DNA from: Metabacillus flavus
Lineage (GTDB): Bacteria > Bacillota > Bacilli > Bacillales > Bacillaceae
NCBI RefSeq assembly: GCF_018283675.1
Contig: NZ_JAGVRK010000001.1
Span: forward strand, 1,116,001 to 1,180,000
DNA length: 64,000 nucleotides
Direction of reading: 5' to 3'
Within the stretch, counting starts at the first letter, position 1. Every line of letters begins with the position of its first letter. This document shows, piece after piece, positions 17,455 through 27,766 of this stretch. The translations under genes and the position numbers were made by a program. Under the pieces are notes generated by a model that saw only the letters and a list, made by a program, of their open reading frames with translations, had not been told where the DNA came from and made no database searches.

Positions 17455-17982
17455 ATGGAAAAAATCAGTCAATATGAGGCAAATCGGTTAACGATGGCAA
17501 TTTTAAGCAGTGAAGCGTGCGGGACTCTATCCTCCTTTGTAATGGAGGTAGAAAAGGAATACGAGGTTTCCATGAAGCCTCTGGACATCGTTGATCGAAG
17601 CTGCCGTTATTTCGGTTCAAGCTATCAGGGGAGAAAGACTGGCACGAAGGACACGATCGGCATCACCCATAAGCCTCCGATTGTTGTAGACGCAGGAAAC
17701 TCCATCTATCTTTTCCCGACAGCCGCATCTTCCAGACCGCATTGCTCATGGATTTCGCACCAGCACATTGAAGATTTTTCACCTGCCGGGGAAGCGGAAA
17801 CGCTGGTGACGTTCTCGAACAGGAAATCGCTTACCCTCCCAGTATCCATCCATTCTTTTGAAAATCAGCTTTACCGGACTGCCCAGCTTCGCGCGGTGAT
17901 TACATCCAGGGTGGAAAATGAAAAGCGGATATTCACCCAGCTTTTATACAGCAGAAGTCCAGGTGAAACGTTTCATACTTAA
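17455..17982 (+). CDS. comK: Competence transcription factor ComK, shortened C-terminus
   Basis: Master activator of DNA uptake and recombination genes; binds K-boxes (AAAA-N5-TTTT pairs). The 175 residues align over the core: MKPLDIVDRSCRYFGSSYQG (about 42-61), HKPPIVVDAGNSIYLFPTAA, HCSWISHQHI, and SFENQLYRTAQLR. B. subtilis ComK is 192 residues; here the protein ends soon after TQLLYSR, the counterpart of the FMLYPK peptide that MecA recognises for ClpCP degradation, and lacks the last helix. The stop is shared with the convergent yhjD stop through a TTAA. GAGGTG precedes the ATG. The AT-rich upstream region has A/T tracts but no clear paired K-boxes. Confidence 0.9.
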   Translation: MEKISQYEANRLTMAILSSEACGTLSSFVMEVEKEYEVSMKPLDIVDRSCRYFGSSYQGRKTGTKDTIGITHKPPIVVDAGNSIYLFPTAASSRPHCSWISHQHIEDFSPAGEAETLVTFSNRKSLTLPVSIHSFENQLYRTAQLRAVITSRVENEKRIFTQLLYSRSPGETFHT

Positions 17983-18332
17983 ACCTTAACCAAATATTCC
18001 TGCAGCAGCTCGCACACTTTATTGCGGATGCGCGGATTAAAATAGTTGTGCTGTTCCTCATACCCCTGGTAGAGGAAGGAATACATCGTAAACGCTTCGT
18101 CATGCTTAATTTTGCTGACTTTGATTTTCTGGCGGTGAAGCTCCCGTTTGACCTGCTGGAGATCTTTTTGGGCAAGCTTGAGTGATTCTTCAATCAGGTG
18201 GAGGTACGGCTGCTTCAGTTTAAATGGACTTTTTTCAACGACGGAGAGATCGCGGTTCAAGATCGAGATGGTCATGGGCAGGTAGATGGCCTGGTCGATC
18301 ATATCTCTCACTTCTTCAGGTATTCTTGTCAT
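17979..18332 (-). CDS. yhjD: YhjD family protein
   Basis: Encodes 117 residues from ATG 18332 (MTRIPEEVRDMIDQAIYLP...), matching the start and length of B. subtilis YhjD; GAGG lies nine bases upstream. Longer in-frame starts at 18338 and 18389 are possible but the family begins at MTRIPE. The chain is mostly helical with KSPFKLKQPYLHLIEESLK and a C-terminal TMYSFLYQGYEEQHNYFNPR segment. Function unknown. The promoter region carries a LexA-like box over its -10, so expression may be DNA-damage inducible. It converges on comK with overlapping stops and no terminator between. Confidence 0.8.
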   Translation of the reverse strand: MTRIPEEVRDMIDQAIYLPMTISILNRDLSVVEKSPFKLKQPYLHLIEESLKLAQKDLQQVKRELHRQKIKVSKIKHDEAFTMYSFLYQGYEEQHNYFNPRIRNKVCELLQEYLVKV

Positions 18333-18427
18333 ATTCATTGGCCTCGCTTTATCCTCTGTTTTTTCCTCTTTGACAGGCGGACATGTCACCTGATGCAGAT
18401 TTTCTGGACAGAGAAGTTCTATCTTCT

Positions 18428-18446
18428 ATTATAGAACGTTTGTTCG
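18428..18446 (-). promoter_or_regulatory. LexA (DinR)-like box over the yhjD -10
   Basis: On the minus strand CGAACAAACGTTCT (18446-18433) matches the Bacillus SOS box CGAACRNRYGTTYG at 13 of 14 positions and runs into TATAAT (18433-18428). Occupancy would block the promoter. Confidence 0.7.
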
Positions 18447-18569
18447 TAATTTATTCTATTCCGATTCGAAAAAAAATTCAAGAGGGATTTCTTTTCCAGC
18501 ACCTGCTTATTTAAGTTTTCCCCGAAAAACGGTAAAATAGGAGGATACATAAATCTTAAGGAGCTTGGA

Positions 18570-19187
18570 ATGGACCTGCATACGCTGTTTGATTCGTTTA
18601 CTTTAGAAAAAATGATGAAAATCTTTGAACAGTACCGCTCATTCGGGCCCCTCCTTGGAATTGGCCTGCCGATGCTGGAAGCATTTTTGCCCTTCCTTCC
18701 GCTTGTCGTTTTTATTGTGGCAAATGTGAATTCATTCGGATTTGGACTTGGCTTTCTGTTATCGTGGCTTGGGGCTTCGGCGGGTGCTTTTATTGTTTTC
18801 CTGCTGGTCAGGAAATTTGGACAGGAGCGCTTTTTCCATTTTTTAAGCCGGCATAAAGGAATCAGCCGGATGGTCAGCTGGGTAGAAGAAAAAGGATTTG
18901 GGCCGCTGTTCATTTTGCTGTGCTTTCCGTTTACTCCCTCTGCCGCGGTGAATGTGGTCGCCGGATTATCGAGAATCAGCATCTGGAATTTTATGCTCGC
19001 TGTTTTTACCGGGAAGCTGGTCATGATTTTCATCGTGAGCTACGTGGGGCAGGATCTGCACGCGCTGATCACAGATCCGATGAAATCTATAACGGCCGGC
19101 GCTGTTCTCCTGGTTATGTGGATCATTGGCAAGATTCTTGAGAAAAGACTGAACGCAAAAATGGGTCGGAAATTGGACAAGCGGTAA
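18570..19187 (+). CDS. yhjE: TVP38/TMEM64 (DedA-like) membrane protein, YhjE
   Basis: A 205-residue membrane protein with about five to six hydrophobic segments. The central FLLSWLGASAGAFIVFLLVRKFG and GFGPLFILLCFPFTPSAAVNVVAGLS are the VTT-domain hallmarks (GxxxG near a re-entrant segment, then the F..P-rich loop). DedA/VTT proteins move lipids such as undecaprenyl phosphate or phosphatidylethanolamine across the membrane; the cargo of YhjE is not known. B. subtilis has yhjE between yhjD and addB. AAGGAG precedes the ATG. It is divergent from yhjD and could share the LexA-like control region. Confidence 0.85.
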   Translation: MDLHTLFDSFTLEKMMKIFEQYRSFGPLLGIGLPMLEAFLPFLPLVVFIVANVNSFGFGLGFLLSWLGASAGAFIVFLLVRKFGQERFFHFLSRHKGISRMVSWVEEKGFGPLFILLCFPFTPSAAVNVVAGLSRISIWNFMLAVFTGKLVMIFIVSYVGQDLHALITDPMKSITAGAVLLVMWIIGKILEKRLNAKMGRKLDKR

Positions 19188-19217
19188 GCTCGGATGATTA
19201 TAAGTCCGGGCTTTTTA
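19187..19217 (+). terminator. Intrinsic terminator after yhjE
   Basis: AGCTCGGA and TCCGGGCT form a stem, with a TTTT run. Confidence 0.75.
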
Positions 19218-19274
19218 TATCCCGGTGCTGTCCAATAATAAGCTGCAGATAATTGAACAGATAAGACGCTATTA

Positions 19275-19339
19275 CACTGCATACAGTGCATTTGTCCATT
19301 TATTTGGAAGATGAAAACGAACGTGTATTCGTATATAAT
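19275..19339 (+). promoter_or_regulatory. addB promoter region with LexA-like box
   Basis: CGAACGTGTATTCG at 19318-19331 matches the Bacillus SOS consensus CGAACRNRYGTTYG except at one or two positions and lies immediately before TATAAT (19334-19339), a good -10. Further upstream CACTGCATACAGTG (19275-19288) is a 5+5 palindrome of unknown meaning. The box could make the whole addB-hlpB unit damage-inducible. Confidence 0.6.
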
Positions 19340-19369
19340 GAATACAACTATTGAAAAGGGGGCTTTTTT

Positions 19370-22300
19370 ATGACGATCCGGTTTATGGCGGGACGCTCCG
19401 GCAGCGGCAAAACCACGATGATTCTAAATGAAATTAGAGAGAAGCTGAAAGAGCAGCCTGACGGTCCGCCGATCCTTTTCCTTGTACCTGATCAGATGAC
19501 ATTTGCCATGGAGTATGAGCTTGCCCGGACTCCTGGTTTGAGCGGCATGATCCGGGCTCAGGTATTCAGTTTTTCACGGCTCAGTTTAAGAATTCTTCAG
19601 GAAACGTCAGGCGCGGCCAGACAGCCGATTACTTCAACTGGTGTCCAGATGATGCTGAGGAAAATAATTGAAGATGAGAAACAAAACTTTAAGGTTTATG
19701 GAAAAGCCGGTGACAAGATCGGATTCATTCAGCATGCAGAAGCGATGATTACGGAATTCAAGCGATACAATTTAAATCCGGCTGATTTGCTTGAGCAGAT
19801 TGAAGCGGTACGAAAACAGATGAACGAAAAGGAAAGGGTTCTTTCAGGGAAGCTTGAGGACCTGCATGCCATTTATGAACGGCTTGAAGAAGCGCTTGCC
19901 GGCCGGTATGTGGACGCAGAAGATACGCTAAGAATGCTCTCGGAACGAATTCCAGAATCCTCATATCTTGAAAAAGCAGAGGTCTACATAGACGGTTTCC
20001 ACCATTTCGCTCCAATGGAACTGGAGGCAGTGAAAAGCCTCCTTGGAAAAGCGGCACGGGTAACGGTCACTATAACGGCAGATAAACTGTTTGACAGGCA
20101 TTTGCCGCATGAACTGCATTTATTCCGGATGACAGGCATGACCTACACACAATTTAAGAAAATGGCCGAAGAGCTTCACATTGAAACCGAGGAGCCGGTC
20201 CTGCTGAATGAGCTTCCGAGATTCACCGGCTCGCCTTCCCTTCAGCACTTGGAGCAAAATTACGATTCAAGGCCATCGCAGCCATTTAAAGGGCTGACGG
20301 ATATCTCTATCTGCCAGGCGGCAAGCCACCGTGCGGAAATAGAAGGAATTGCGCGCCGGATTCAGGAGCACGTCAGGAAAAGGGGAGCACGTTTCAGGGA
20401 TACGGCGATTTTGCTGCGCAATCCATCCAGCTACCATGATTTGATTGAACAGGTATTTACGGATTATGAGATTCCTTTTTTCATAGATCAGAAGCGTTCG
20501 ATGCTCCATCACCCTCTCGTAGAATTGATTCGATCTTCTCTGGAGGCTGTTACAGGAAGCTTTCGATACGAAGCCATGTTCCGGACGATTAAAACGGATT
20601 TGCTGTTTCCGGCGGGAGCTGATAAACCTTCCTTAAGAGAAGAAATGGATCTTCTGGAAAACTACGTGCTTGCGCATGGAATAAGCGGGTCAAGATGGAC
20701 ATCCGAAAAAAGGTGGATTTACAGAAGGTTCCGCTCCTTGGAGGGCGGAAACGCAGTAACGGATGAAGAACTGAACAAGGAAGAACAAATCAACCGGCTA
20801 AAGGAGCTTGCAGCGAAACCGGTGAAAGATCTGGCTGCGGGCCTTAAAAAAGCGAAAACAGGAATACAAAAGGCCGGGGCATTGTATCTGTTCCTTGAAA
20901 ATCTTGAGATTCCTGCGAAGCTCGAGGAACTTAAACAGGAGGCGGAATCAGCCGGCCGTCTTATCGAGGGCCGTGAGCATTCCCAAGTCTGGGATGCTGT
21001 TATAGGCCTGCTGGATGAATTTGCGGAAATGATCGGGAATCACCCCGTCTCTTCCGAGCAATTTACGGAGATGATTGATACCGGCCTGGAGAGTCTGAAG
21101 TTCTCCCTTGTACCGCCGGCGATTGATCAGGTACTGATCGGAGATATGGAACGTTCCCGTTTTTATGGTCTGAAGCATACATACGTGGCCGGAGCAAATG
21201 ATGGAGTTATTCCGGCAAGACCGATGGAGGATGGCATCCTTTCTGATGAAGACCGCGAGCTGCTTGAACAGAACGGGGTCCAAATGGCGCCGTCTGCAAG
21301 ACAGCAGCTTCTGGATGAGAATTTCGTGATTTATATGGCGCTCGCGAGCGGTTCGGAGCACTTGTCTGTTTCTTATCCATCAGCCGATCCGGAAGGGAAG
21401 TCCCTGCTGCCGTCTATTTTAATCAGCCGTCTTGAGGAACTCTTTCCGGATGCGGTTAAAGAGTGGTTCGTGAATGAACCGGAGTCACTGGAGGAGCATG
21501 AACAAATTTCCTTTATGCCGAATAAATCTGTTGCACTTACGTACTTAAGCTCCCAGCTGCAGACGTGGAAAAAGCAATACCCGGTGCATGACAGCTGGTG
21601 GGATGCTTACAATTATTTGATTGAGCATGATCAGAGCGGCAATGTGGAAATGGTGATCGGGAGTCTGTTTTATAAGAATCAGGCAAAACCTCTTAAGCAG
21701 GCTGTCACAAAAGAGCTTTATGGCCAGCATATCTTAGGTAGCGTATCCAGGATGGAGCAATTCAGAAGCTGTCCGTTCTCCCATTTTGCGAGCCACGGAC
21801 TGAAGCTTAGAGAACGCGAGCAGTTCCGTCTTGAAGCTCCGGATGTGGGCCAGCTGTTCCACTCGGCGCTCAAAATGATCTCTGACAGGCTCGTGGAAAT
21901 GAACGTATCCTGGCGGGATGTAACGAAGGATCAATGCAGGTCCCTCTCCAGCGAAGCGGTAAACCGCCTCGCTCCCATGCTTCAAAAAGAAGTGCTAATG
22001 AGCTCGAACCGTCATCAGTATTTGAAACGCAAGCTTGAAAAGATTATTGCCAGAGCGGCCGGGGTGATTGCCGAACAGGCAAAGGCTTCGCTATTCACGC
22101 CAATTGGACTGGAGCTTGGCTTTGGAAAGGGCGGTCCGCTGCCGCCGATGAGATTTAAGCTCGACAACGGCTATACGATGGAGCTGACCGGAAGGATCGA
22201 CCGTGTGGATTCCGCGGAAAGCTCCAGAGGGCTTCTGCTCCGCATCGTGGATTATAAATCAAGCGACCGCGCTCTGAATCTAAGCGAGGTCTACTATGGA

Positions 22301-22861
22301 ATCGCCCTCCAGATGCTCACTTATTTGGACGTCATTATTTCCTATTCCAAAACGTGGCTGGGAGTGGAGGCGAGTCCGGCGGGCGTCCTCTATTTCCACG
22401 TTCATGATCCGATGATTCAGACAGGCGCCAAACTCAGCCTTGAGGATCTGGAAGAAGAAATCTTTAAAAAGTTTAAGATGAAGGGTCTGCTTCTTGGAGA
22501 ACAGGAGACGATCCAGCTCATGGATCAGACGCTTGAAAGCGGTTCGTCCAATATTGTGGCAGCCGGGTTCAAAAAAAGCGGCGGCTTCAGCTCAAGCTCT
22601 TCGATTGCGAGCAATGAAGAGTTTGATATGCTGCGCCGGCATGTGCGAAGTGAATTTAAGCAGATAGGAACGGAAATTACCAATGGGGTGACCGACATCA
22701 GCCCATACCGGATGAAGGATAAAGTGCCATGCACATTTTGTCCGTATAAAGGAGTCTGCCAGTTCGACCAATCCCTTAAGGACAATGATTACCGGATTTT
22801 GAGAGAAGAGAAAAATGAGCAGATATTTATGCGCCTGAAAGAGGAGGCAGACAATGAATAA
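19370..22861 (+). CDS. addB: ATP-dependent helicase/nuclease subunit B
   Basis: With AddA forms the AddAB helicase-nuclease that resects double-strand breaks and loads RecA after Chi recognition. The 1163 residues equal the family length (B. subtilis 1166). An N-terminal Walker [11 protein letters not shown] (about 8-17) is present. The C-terminal RecB-type nuclease has Asp961 in LRIVDYKSS, and the iron-sulphur cluster cysteines are all present at 801, 1121, 1124 and 1130, the same numbers as in B. subtilis. ATG 19370 is preceded by AAAAGGGGG. Overlaps addA by eight bases. Confidence 0.97.
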   Translation: MTIRFMAGRSGSGKTTMILNEIREKLKEQPDGPPILFLVPDQMTFAMEYELARTPGLSGMIRAQVFSFSRLSLRILQETSGAARQPITSTGVQMMLRKIIEDEKQNFKVYGKAGDKIGFIQHAEAMITEFKRYNLNPADLLEQIEAVRKQMNEKERVLSGKLEDLHAIYERLEEALAGRYVDAEDTLRMLSERIPESSYLEKAEVYIDGFHHFAPMELEAVKSLLGKAARVTVTITADKLFDRHLPHELHLFRMTGMTYTQFKKMAEELHIETEEPVLLNELPRFTGSPSLQHLEQNYDSRPSQPFKGLTDISICQAASHRAEIEGIARRIQEHVRKRGARFRDTAILLRNPSSYHDLIEQVFTDYEIPFFIDQKRSMLHHPLVELIRSSLEAVTGSFRYEAMFRTIKTDLLFPAGADKPSLREEMDLLENYVLAHGISGSRWTSEKRWIYRRFRSLEGGNAVTDEELNKEEQINRLKELAAKPVKDLAAGLKKAKTGIQKAGALYLFLENLEIPAKLEELKQEAESAGRLIEGREHSQVWDAVIGLLDEFAEMIGNHPVSSEQFTEMIDTGLESLKFSLVPPAIDQVLIGDMERSRFYGLKHTYVAGANDGVIPARPMEDGILSDEDRELLEQNGVQMAPSARQQLLDENFVIYMALASGSEHLSVSYPSADPEGKSLLPSILISRLEELFPDAVKEWFVNEPESLEEHEQISFMPNKSVALTYLSSQLQTWKKQYPVHDSWWDAYNYLIEHDQSGNVEMVIGSLFYKNQAKPLKQAVTKELYGQHILGSVSRMEQFRSCPFSHFASHGLKLREREQFRLEAPDVGQLFHSALKMISDRLVEMNVSWRDVTKDQCRSLSSEAVNRLAPMLQKEVLMSSNRHQYLKRKLEKIIARAAGVIAEQAKASLFTPIGLELGFGKGGPLPPMRFKLDNGYTMELTGRIDRVDSAESSRGLLLRIVDYKSSDRALNLSEVYYGIALQMLTYLDVIISYSKTWLGVEASPAGVLYFHVHDPMIQTGAKLSLEDLEEEIFKKFKMKGLLLGEQETIQLMDQTLESGSSNIVAAGFKKSGGFSSSSSIASNEEFDMLRRHVRSEFKQIGTEITNGVTDISPYRMKDKVPCTFCPYKGVCQFDQSLKDNDYRILREEKNEQIFMRLKEEADNE

Positions 22862-25800
22862 TCATATTCCCAAACCGGCGGATAGCCAATGGACGGATGA
22901 CCAGTGGTCGGCGATTGCTTCGTCCGGACAGGATATTCTTGTAGCGGCAGCAGCAGGATCCGGTAAAACGGCGGTTCTTGTAGAGCGCATGATCCGAAAG
23001 ATTACAAGCCGGGATAATCCAGCCGATGTCGACCGGCTCTTAGTGGTGACGTTCACCAATGCATCGGCTGCTGAAATGAAAAACCGGATTGGCGAGGCGC
23101 TAGAGGAAGCACTGAAAAGCAACCCGGCTTCGCTTCACTTGAGAAGACAGATTACCTTGCTGAACCGGGCATCCATTTCAACGCTCCATTCCTTTTGCCT
23201 GAATATGATCCGGAAATATTACTACATGATTGACCTTGATCCCGGTTTCCGGATTGCGGATCAGACAGAGGGAGCACTCATGATGGATGAGGTGCTCGAT
23301 GATTTATTTGAAGAAGAGTATGGAAAAGAGGATAACGAAGCGTTTATTGATCTGGCAGACCGCTATTCTTCAGACCGGAGCGATCTAGCGCTGCAGGACT
23401 TAATCCGAACGCTTTATGATTTTTCAAGATCAAATCCGAATCCTGATGAGTGGCTTAGCCAGCTATCAAGCCTTTACGATGTGAACGAGAATTCAAGATT
23501 GGAAGACCAGCCGTATTTCCCTATCATTAAAGAAGACATTGCGATTAATATAGGTCTTGCAAAGGAAAGGCTTGAGCAGGCGATGATACTGATCCGGACG
23601 CCTGGGGGCCCAGCTCCAAGAGCCGATGATGTTTCCGATTATCTGAATCAGGTAAACAGCCTCCTGGAAAAGGAATTTTCATGGGAGGAGCTTGCAGCAG
23701 GCATTTCCTCTCTAAAGCCGAAGCGGGCCAAGCCTGTAAAGGGAGAAGAATACGATCCGGTTCTGGCTGAAGAAGTAAAAACGTTGAGAGACAGCGCTAA
23801 GAAGCAGCTTGAAAAAGTGGAAGAGGACTGGTTTAAACGCGATATCCGCCGTTCACTGAAGGACCTTGGCGAACTGAAACCCGTCATTGATACGCTTGTT
23901 CAGTTTGTTAAAAGGTTTGGAGAGCATTTTCAGCAAAAGAAAAAAGAAAAAGGACTGGTGGATTTTTCTGATCTTGAGCACCTGTGCCTTTCCATCCTTT
24001 CAGTAAAAGATGAGAATGGCCGCCTTCTTCCGGCGGAACCGGCTTTAGCGTGCCGCCAGCAGTTTACGGAAGTTATGGTGGATGAATATCAGGATACGAA
24101 TCTGGTGCAGGAAGCGATTCTCCAGCTGGTTAAAAAAGAATCGGAAGAAGCAGGGAATCTGTTTATGGTAGGAGATGTTAAACAGTCCATTTACCGCTTC
24201 CGTCTTGCGGAACCGATGCTGTTTTTAAATAAATACAAACGGTTTACACCTGACGCTGAAAACACGGGACAGCGCATCGATTTAAATAAAAACTTCAGGA
24301 GCCGTTCAGAGGTGCTGGACGGCACAAACTTTCTTTTTAAACAGCTGATGGGCGAAAAGGTAGGGGAGATCCATTATGATGACCAGGCAGAGCTGAAGCT
24401 TGGTGCAGCCTATCCGGAAAGTGAAGGTATGGAAACCGAGCTTCTTCTTGCCAATCGGACCGGCCTTGAAGAACTGGAAGACCAGCCGGGAGGCAATGCC
24501 CTGAATGAACCTGAAGCTGATACCGTTCAGCTTGAATCCAGGCTGATAGCCAAAAAAATCCGGGAGCTCGTGGACAGCCGGTCCCCTATTTATGACCGGA
24601 AAAAGAACGGAACCCGCGGTGTCATGTACCGGGATATTGTCATCCTGCTCCGTTCCATGCCATGGGCGCCTCAAATAATGGAAGAATTGAAAAAGCAGGG
24701 GATCCCGGTGTATGCAAACCTTTCGGGAGGATATTTTGAAGCGACCGAGGTCGCAATTATGATGTCGCTCCTGAAAGCCATCGACAATCCGTCACAGGAT
24801 ATTCCGCTTGCAGCGGTTTTAAGGTCGCCAATCGTCGGTTTGAATGAGACCGAAATGGCGGCAATTCGTACGTACGATAAAAAAGGAACCTACTACGAAG
24901 CGTGCAAAGCAGCGCTGGCGCATCCAGTTTCTTCAGACCGGACACTTGCTGAGAAGCTGCTCCGTTTTTTCACCCGCTTAAATGAGTGGAGAAGCGCAGC
25001 GAGAAAAGGTGCGGTATCCGATTTGATCTGGAGAATTTACAGGGAAAGCAAATTTTTTGATTTTGCAGGCGGGATGCCCGGAGGAAAGCAGCGGCAGGCC
25101 AACCTCCGTGCTCTCTACGACAGAGCCCGTCAATATGAGGCGACTTCCTTCCGGGGCCTGTTCCGTTTCTTGCGCTTTATAGAAAGAATGCAGGAAAGAG
25201 GGGACGACCTTGGGGCTGCGAGAGCGCTTGGCGAACAGGAGGATGTTGTGCGGATCATGACAATCCACAGCAGCAAGGGGCTTGAATTCCCGGTTGTTTT
25301 TACTGCGGGACTTGCCAGGCAGTTTAACATGATGGATATGAATAAAAGCTTCTTGCTGGATAAGCATCTCGGGTTCGGAACGAAGTACATTCATCCCGAA
25401 TTGCGTTTCAGCTATCCGGCACTTCCGCTTCTGGCCATGAAAAAGAAGCTGAAAATCGAGCTGCTTTCCGAGGAACTGAGGGTCCTGTATGTCGCCTTGA
25501 CGAGAGCGAAGGAGAAGCTGTTTCTTGTCGGAACGGTGAAGGACCGGGAAAAAGCATTGGTCAGCTGGAAAAGATCCCTTTCCCATCAGGCATGGCTGCT
25601 TCCGGACGGGGACCGTCTTCAAGCAAAATCCTATCTGGACTGGATTGGCCCTGCCCTGACACGCCACCGTGACGCCATTGAGCTTCACGAGGGCGAAGCA
25701 CCAGTGTCTGAACTGGCCGGGCACCCCTCCAAATGGAAGGTTCAGTTCATTCATCAAAGCAAACTGCTCGAGCCGGATGCGCAGCGTGAGGAAATGGAAC

Positions 25801-26564
25801 TTAAAATTATGGAGGCTCTTTCGGAAAGAAAGCCCATTCCGCTTACGACTCCCTGGAGTGAGGAAGTGGAAAAGGAGCTGTCCTGGGTATACCCTCATCT
25901 GGCTGCCTCTCTTCAAAGCTCAAAACAGTCAGTTTCTGAGATTAAGAGAATGCAATCCTATAACGATGAATTTTCCGAGCATCTGCCTCCTAAGGAAGGA
26001 ACCGTTATTTATGACCGTCCGAAATTCCTTCAGCAGAAGACGCTGACAGCAGCAGAACGGGGAACGGCCATGCATGCGGTCATGCAGCATATACCGCTTG
26101 AAGAACCTGTCACCAGTGAAATCATTCTATCAACGGTTGAGGATATGAGAAGGAGAGAGCTGCTGACGGAAGAACAGGCGGGCATTATTGATTCTGATGC
26201 CATCGTATCCTTTTACTCATCTGAAATAGGCCTGAAAATTCAGCATGCAAAACGGGTGCTGAGAGAGGTGCCATTCAGTTACGCCCGTACTCCGGAACAT
26301 ACTTCCGCCGAGGACAAGGTGCTTGTGCAGGGAGTCATCGACTGCCTGATTGAGGATGAGCAAGGACTGACAATAGTAGACTACAAGACGGATTCCATTA
26401 AAGGGAGATTTCCTGGCGGGTTTTCAGAAGCAGAAAGCACGATGCGAAGCCGCTATGAAATTCAGCTCCAGATTTACAGTGAAGCCGTTGAATCCATTTT
26501 TAAAAAGCCGGTAACACGAAGAGTGCTCTATTTCTTCGATGCGAACCAGCTATTGGACGTATAA
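22854..26564 (+). CDS. addA: ATP-dependent helicase/nuclease subunit A
   Basis: UvrD-type SF1 helicase motor plus nuclease of AddAB. The 1236 residues contain Walker [12 protein letters not shown] near residue 35, the DEYQDTN Walker B (Asp410), [24 protein letters not shown] and [12 protein letters not shown] helicase motifs, and a C-terminal RecB nuclease with [10 protein letters not shown] and VDYKTD (Asp1176, corresponding to the catalytic Asp1172 of B. subtilis AddA). The ATG lies inside the end of addB behind GAGGAGG, so translation is coupled. Both nuclease sites look intact. Confidence 0.97.
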   Translation: MNNHIPKPADSQWTDDQWSAIASSGQDILVAAAAGSGKTAVLVERMIRKITSRDNPADVDRLLVVTFTNASAAEMKNRIGEALEEALKSNPASLHLRRQITLLNRASISTLHSFCLNMIRKYYYMIDLDPGFRIADQTEGALMMDEVLDDLFEEEYGKEDNEAFIDLADRYSSDRSDLALQDLIRTLYDFSRSNPNPDEWLSQLSSLYDVNENSRLEDQPYFPIIKEDIAINIGLAKERLEQAMILIRTPGGPAPRADDVSDYLNQVNSLLEKEFSWEELAAGISSLKPKRAKPVKGEEYDPVLAEEVKTLRDSAKKQLEKVEEDWFKRDIRRSLKDLGELKPVIDTLVQFVKRFGEHFQQKKKEKGLVDFSDLEHLCLSILSVKDENGRLLPAEPALACRQQFTEVMVDEYQDTNLVQEAILQLVKKESEEAGNLFMVGDVKQSIYRFRLAEPMLFLNKYKRFTPDAENTGQRIDLNKNFRSRSEVLDGTNFLFKQLMGEKVGEIHYDDQAELKLGAAYPESEGMETELLLANRTGLEELEDQPGGNALNEPEADTVQLESRLIAKKIRELVDSRSPIYDRKKNGTRGVMYRDIVILLRSMPWAPQIMEELKKQGIPVYANLSGGYFEATEVAIMMSLLKAIDNPSQDIPLAAVLRSPIVGLNETEMAAIRTYDKKGTYYEACKAALAHPVSSDRTLAEKLLRFFTRLNEWRSAARKGAVSDLIWRIYRESKFFDFAGGMPGGKQRQANLRALYDRARQYEATSFRGLFRFLRFIERMQERGDDLGAARALGEQEDVVRIMTIHSSKGLEFPVVFTAGLARQFNMMDMNKSFLLDKHLGFGTKYIHPELRFSYPALPLLAMKKKLKIELLSEELRVLYVALTRAKEKLFLVGTVKDREKALVSWKRSLSHQAWLLPDGDRLQAKSYLDWIGPALTRHRDAIELHEGEAPVSELAGHPSKWKVQFIHQSKLLEPDAQREEMELKIMEALSERKPIPLTTPWSEEVEKELSWVYPHLAASLQSSKQSVSEIKRMQSYNDEFSEHLPPKEGTVIYDRPKFLQQKTLTAAERGTAMHAVMQHIPLEEPVTSEIILSTVEDMRRRELLTEEQAGIIDSDAIVSFYSSEIGLKIQHAKRVLREVPFSYARTPEHTSAEDKVLVQGVIDCLIEDEQGLTIVDYKTDSIKGRFPGGFSEAESTMRSRYEIQLQIYSEAVESIFKKPVTRRVLYFFDANQLLDV

Positions 26565-26584
26565 AAGCAGAAAGGGGACGGAAG

Positions 26585-27766
26585 ATGAGAATTTTGCATA
26601 CAGCCGACTGGCATCTGGGAAAAACTCTGGAGGGCCGCAGCAGGCTCCCTGAACAAGCCGCTTTTTTGGACGAGCTTGCCGACATTGTGGAAAAAGAGAA
26701 GATAGACACGGTCATTATGGCAGGAGACGTGTTTGATACCGTCAATCCCCCATCCGCAGCAGAAAAATTATTTTATGAGAGTCTAAGCAAACTTTCAGAC
26801 AAAGGTAAAAGACCGGTTGTTGTGATTGCAGGGAACCATGACAATCCTGAAAGGCTCGCAGCGGCTTCCCCTCTTGCAGGGGACCATCGTATTCATTTAA
26901 TCGGCTATCCGGCGGATCACCTTTTAAAGGTGGATGTTCCGCTTGCAGGCCAGACGATGAATATTGCTGCGCTTGCCTATCCGTCAGAATCACGGCTGGA
27001 ACAGGTTTTATCGGAGAACTTTGATGAACTCTTGATGAGAAACCACTATGATGCAAAAATTAAAAGTCTTTTTGAGAGCATGTGCCGGGGATTCGGACCA
27101 GATACGGTGAATGTGGCAATGAGCCATCTTCACGTAGCGGGAGGCAGCACCTCAGATTCCGAACGGCCGATCGAGGTAGGAGGAGCATATACAGTCGCAG
27201 CCGACAGCCTCCCTGCTGCTGCGCAGTATGTGGCGCTTGGCCACCTTCATCGCCCGCAGACAATTAAAAGGGCTTTGACTCAGGCTCGCTATTCCGGCTC
27301 TCCGCTTGCATACAGCTTCTCAGAAGCGGGCTATGCGAAATCAGTGACGGTCATTGATTTAGTTCCGGGGGGAGAAGCTCAGGTGGAGGAGATATTCCTT
27401 TCCAGCGGCAAGCCTTTAGTGCAGTGGAAGGCGGCCGGCGGAATTTCGCAGGTACATGAATGGCTTGAGCAGGGCAAAGACGTGAACGCTTGGATAGACC
27501 TTGAAATTCATCTTACAGATGCTCTTTCCATCGAAGATATTCAGAAGGTGAGAAAGTGGCATCCCGGGATTGTGCATATCCGTCCGGTATTCCAGTCAGA
27601 AGGTGCAGTCCTTCAGCCTGAGTCCAGATCGACCGTTCCGATTGACGAGCTTTTTGCCAGGTTTTACGAAAGGCAGACAGGGGGAGCCAAGCCGGATGAG
27701 AAGCTGATCCGGCTGTTCAGGGAACTCGTCAGCGAAGAAGACACGGAGGAGGGAGAAGGCGCATGA
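26585..27766 (+). CDS. sbcD: Exonuclease SbcD (Mre11 family)
   Basis: Nuclease subunit of SbcCD, which opens hairpins and protein-capped DNA ends. The 393 residues contain all Mre11 phosphoesterase motifs: HTADWHLGKT (metal ligands Asp8, His10), GDVFDT, GNHDNPERL (Asn84, His85, Asp86), and ALGHLHRPQ. The C-terminal capping domain follows. It starts 20 bases after addA with AAAGGGG upstream and overlaps sbcC by four bases. Confidence 0.96.
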   Translation: MRILHTADWHLGKTLEGRSRLPEQAAFLDELADIVEKEKIDTVIMAGDVFDTVNPPSAAEKLFYESLSKLSDKGKRPVVVIAGNHDNPERLAAASPLAGDHRIHLIGYPADHLLKVDVPLAGQTMNIAALAYPSESRLEQVLSENFDELLMRNHYDAKIKSLFESMCRGFGPDTVNVAMSHLHVAGGSTSDSERPIEVGGAYTVAADSLPAAAQYVALGHLHRPQTIKRALTQARYSGSPLAYSFSEAGYAKSVTVIDLVPGGEAQVEEIFLSSGKPLVQWKAAGGISQVHEWLEQGKDVNAWIDLEIHLTDALSIEDIQKVRKWHPGIVHIRPVFQSEGAVLQPESRSTVPIDELFARFYERQTGGAKPDEKLIRLFRELVSEEDTEEGEGA

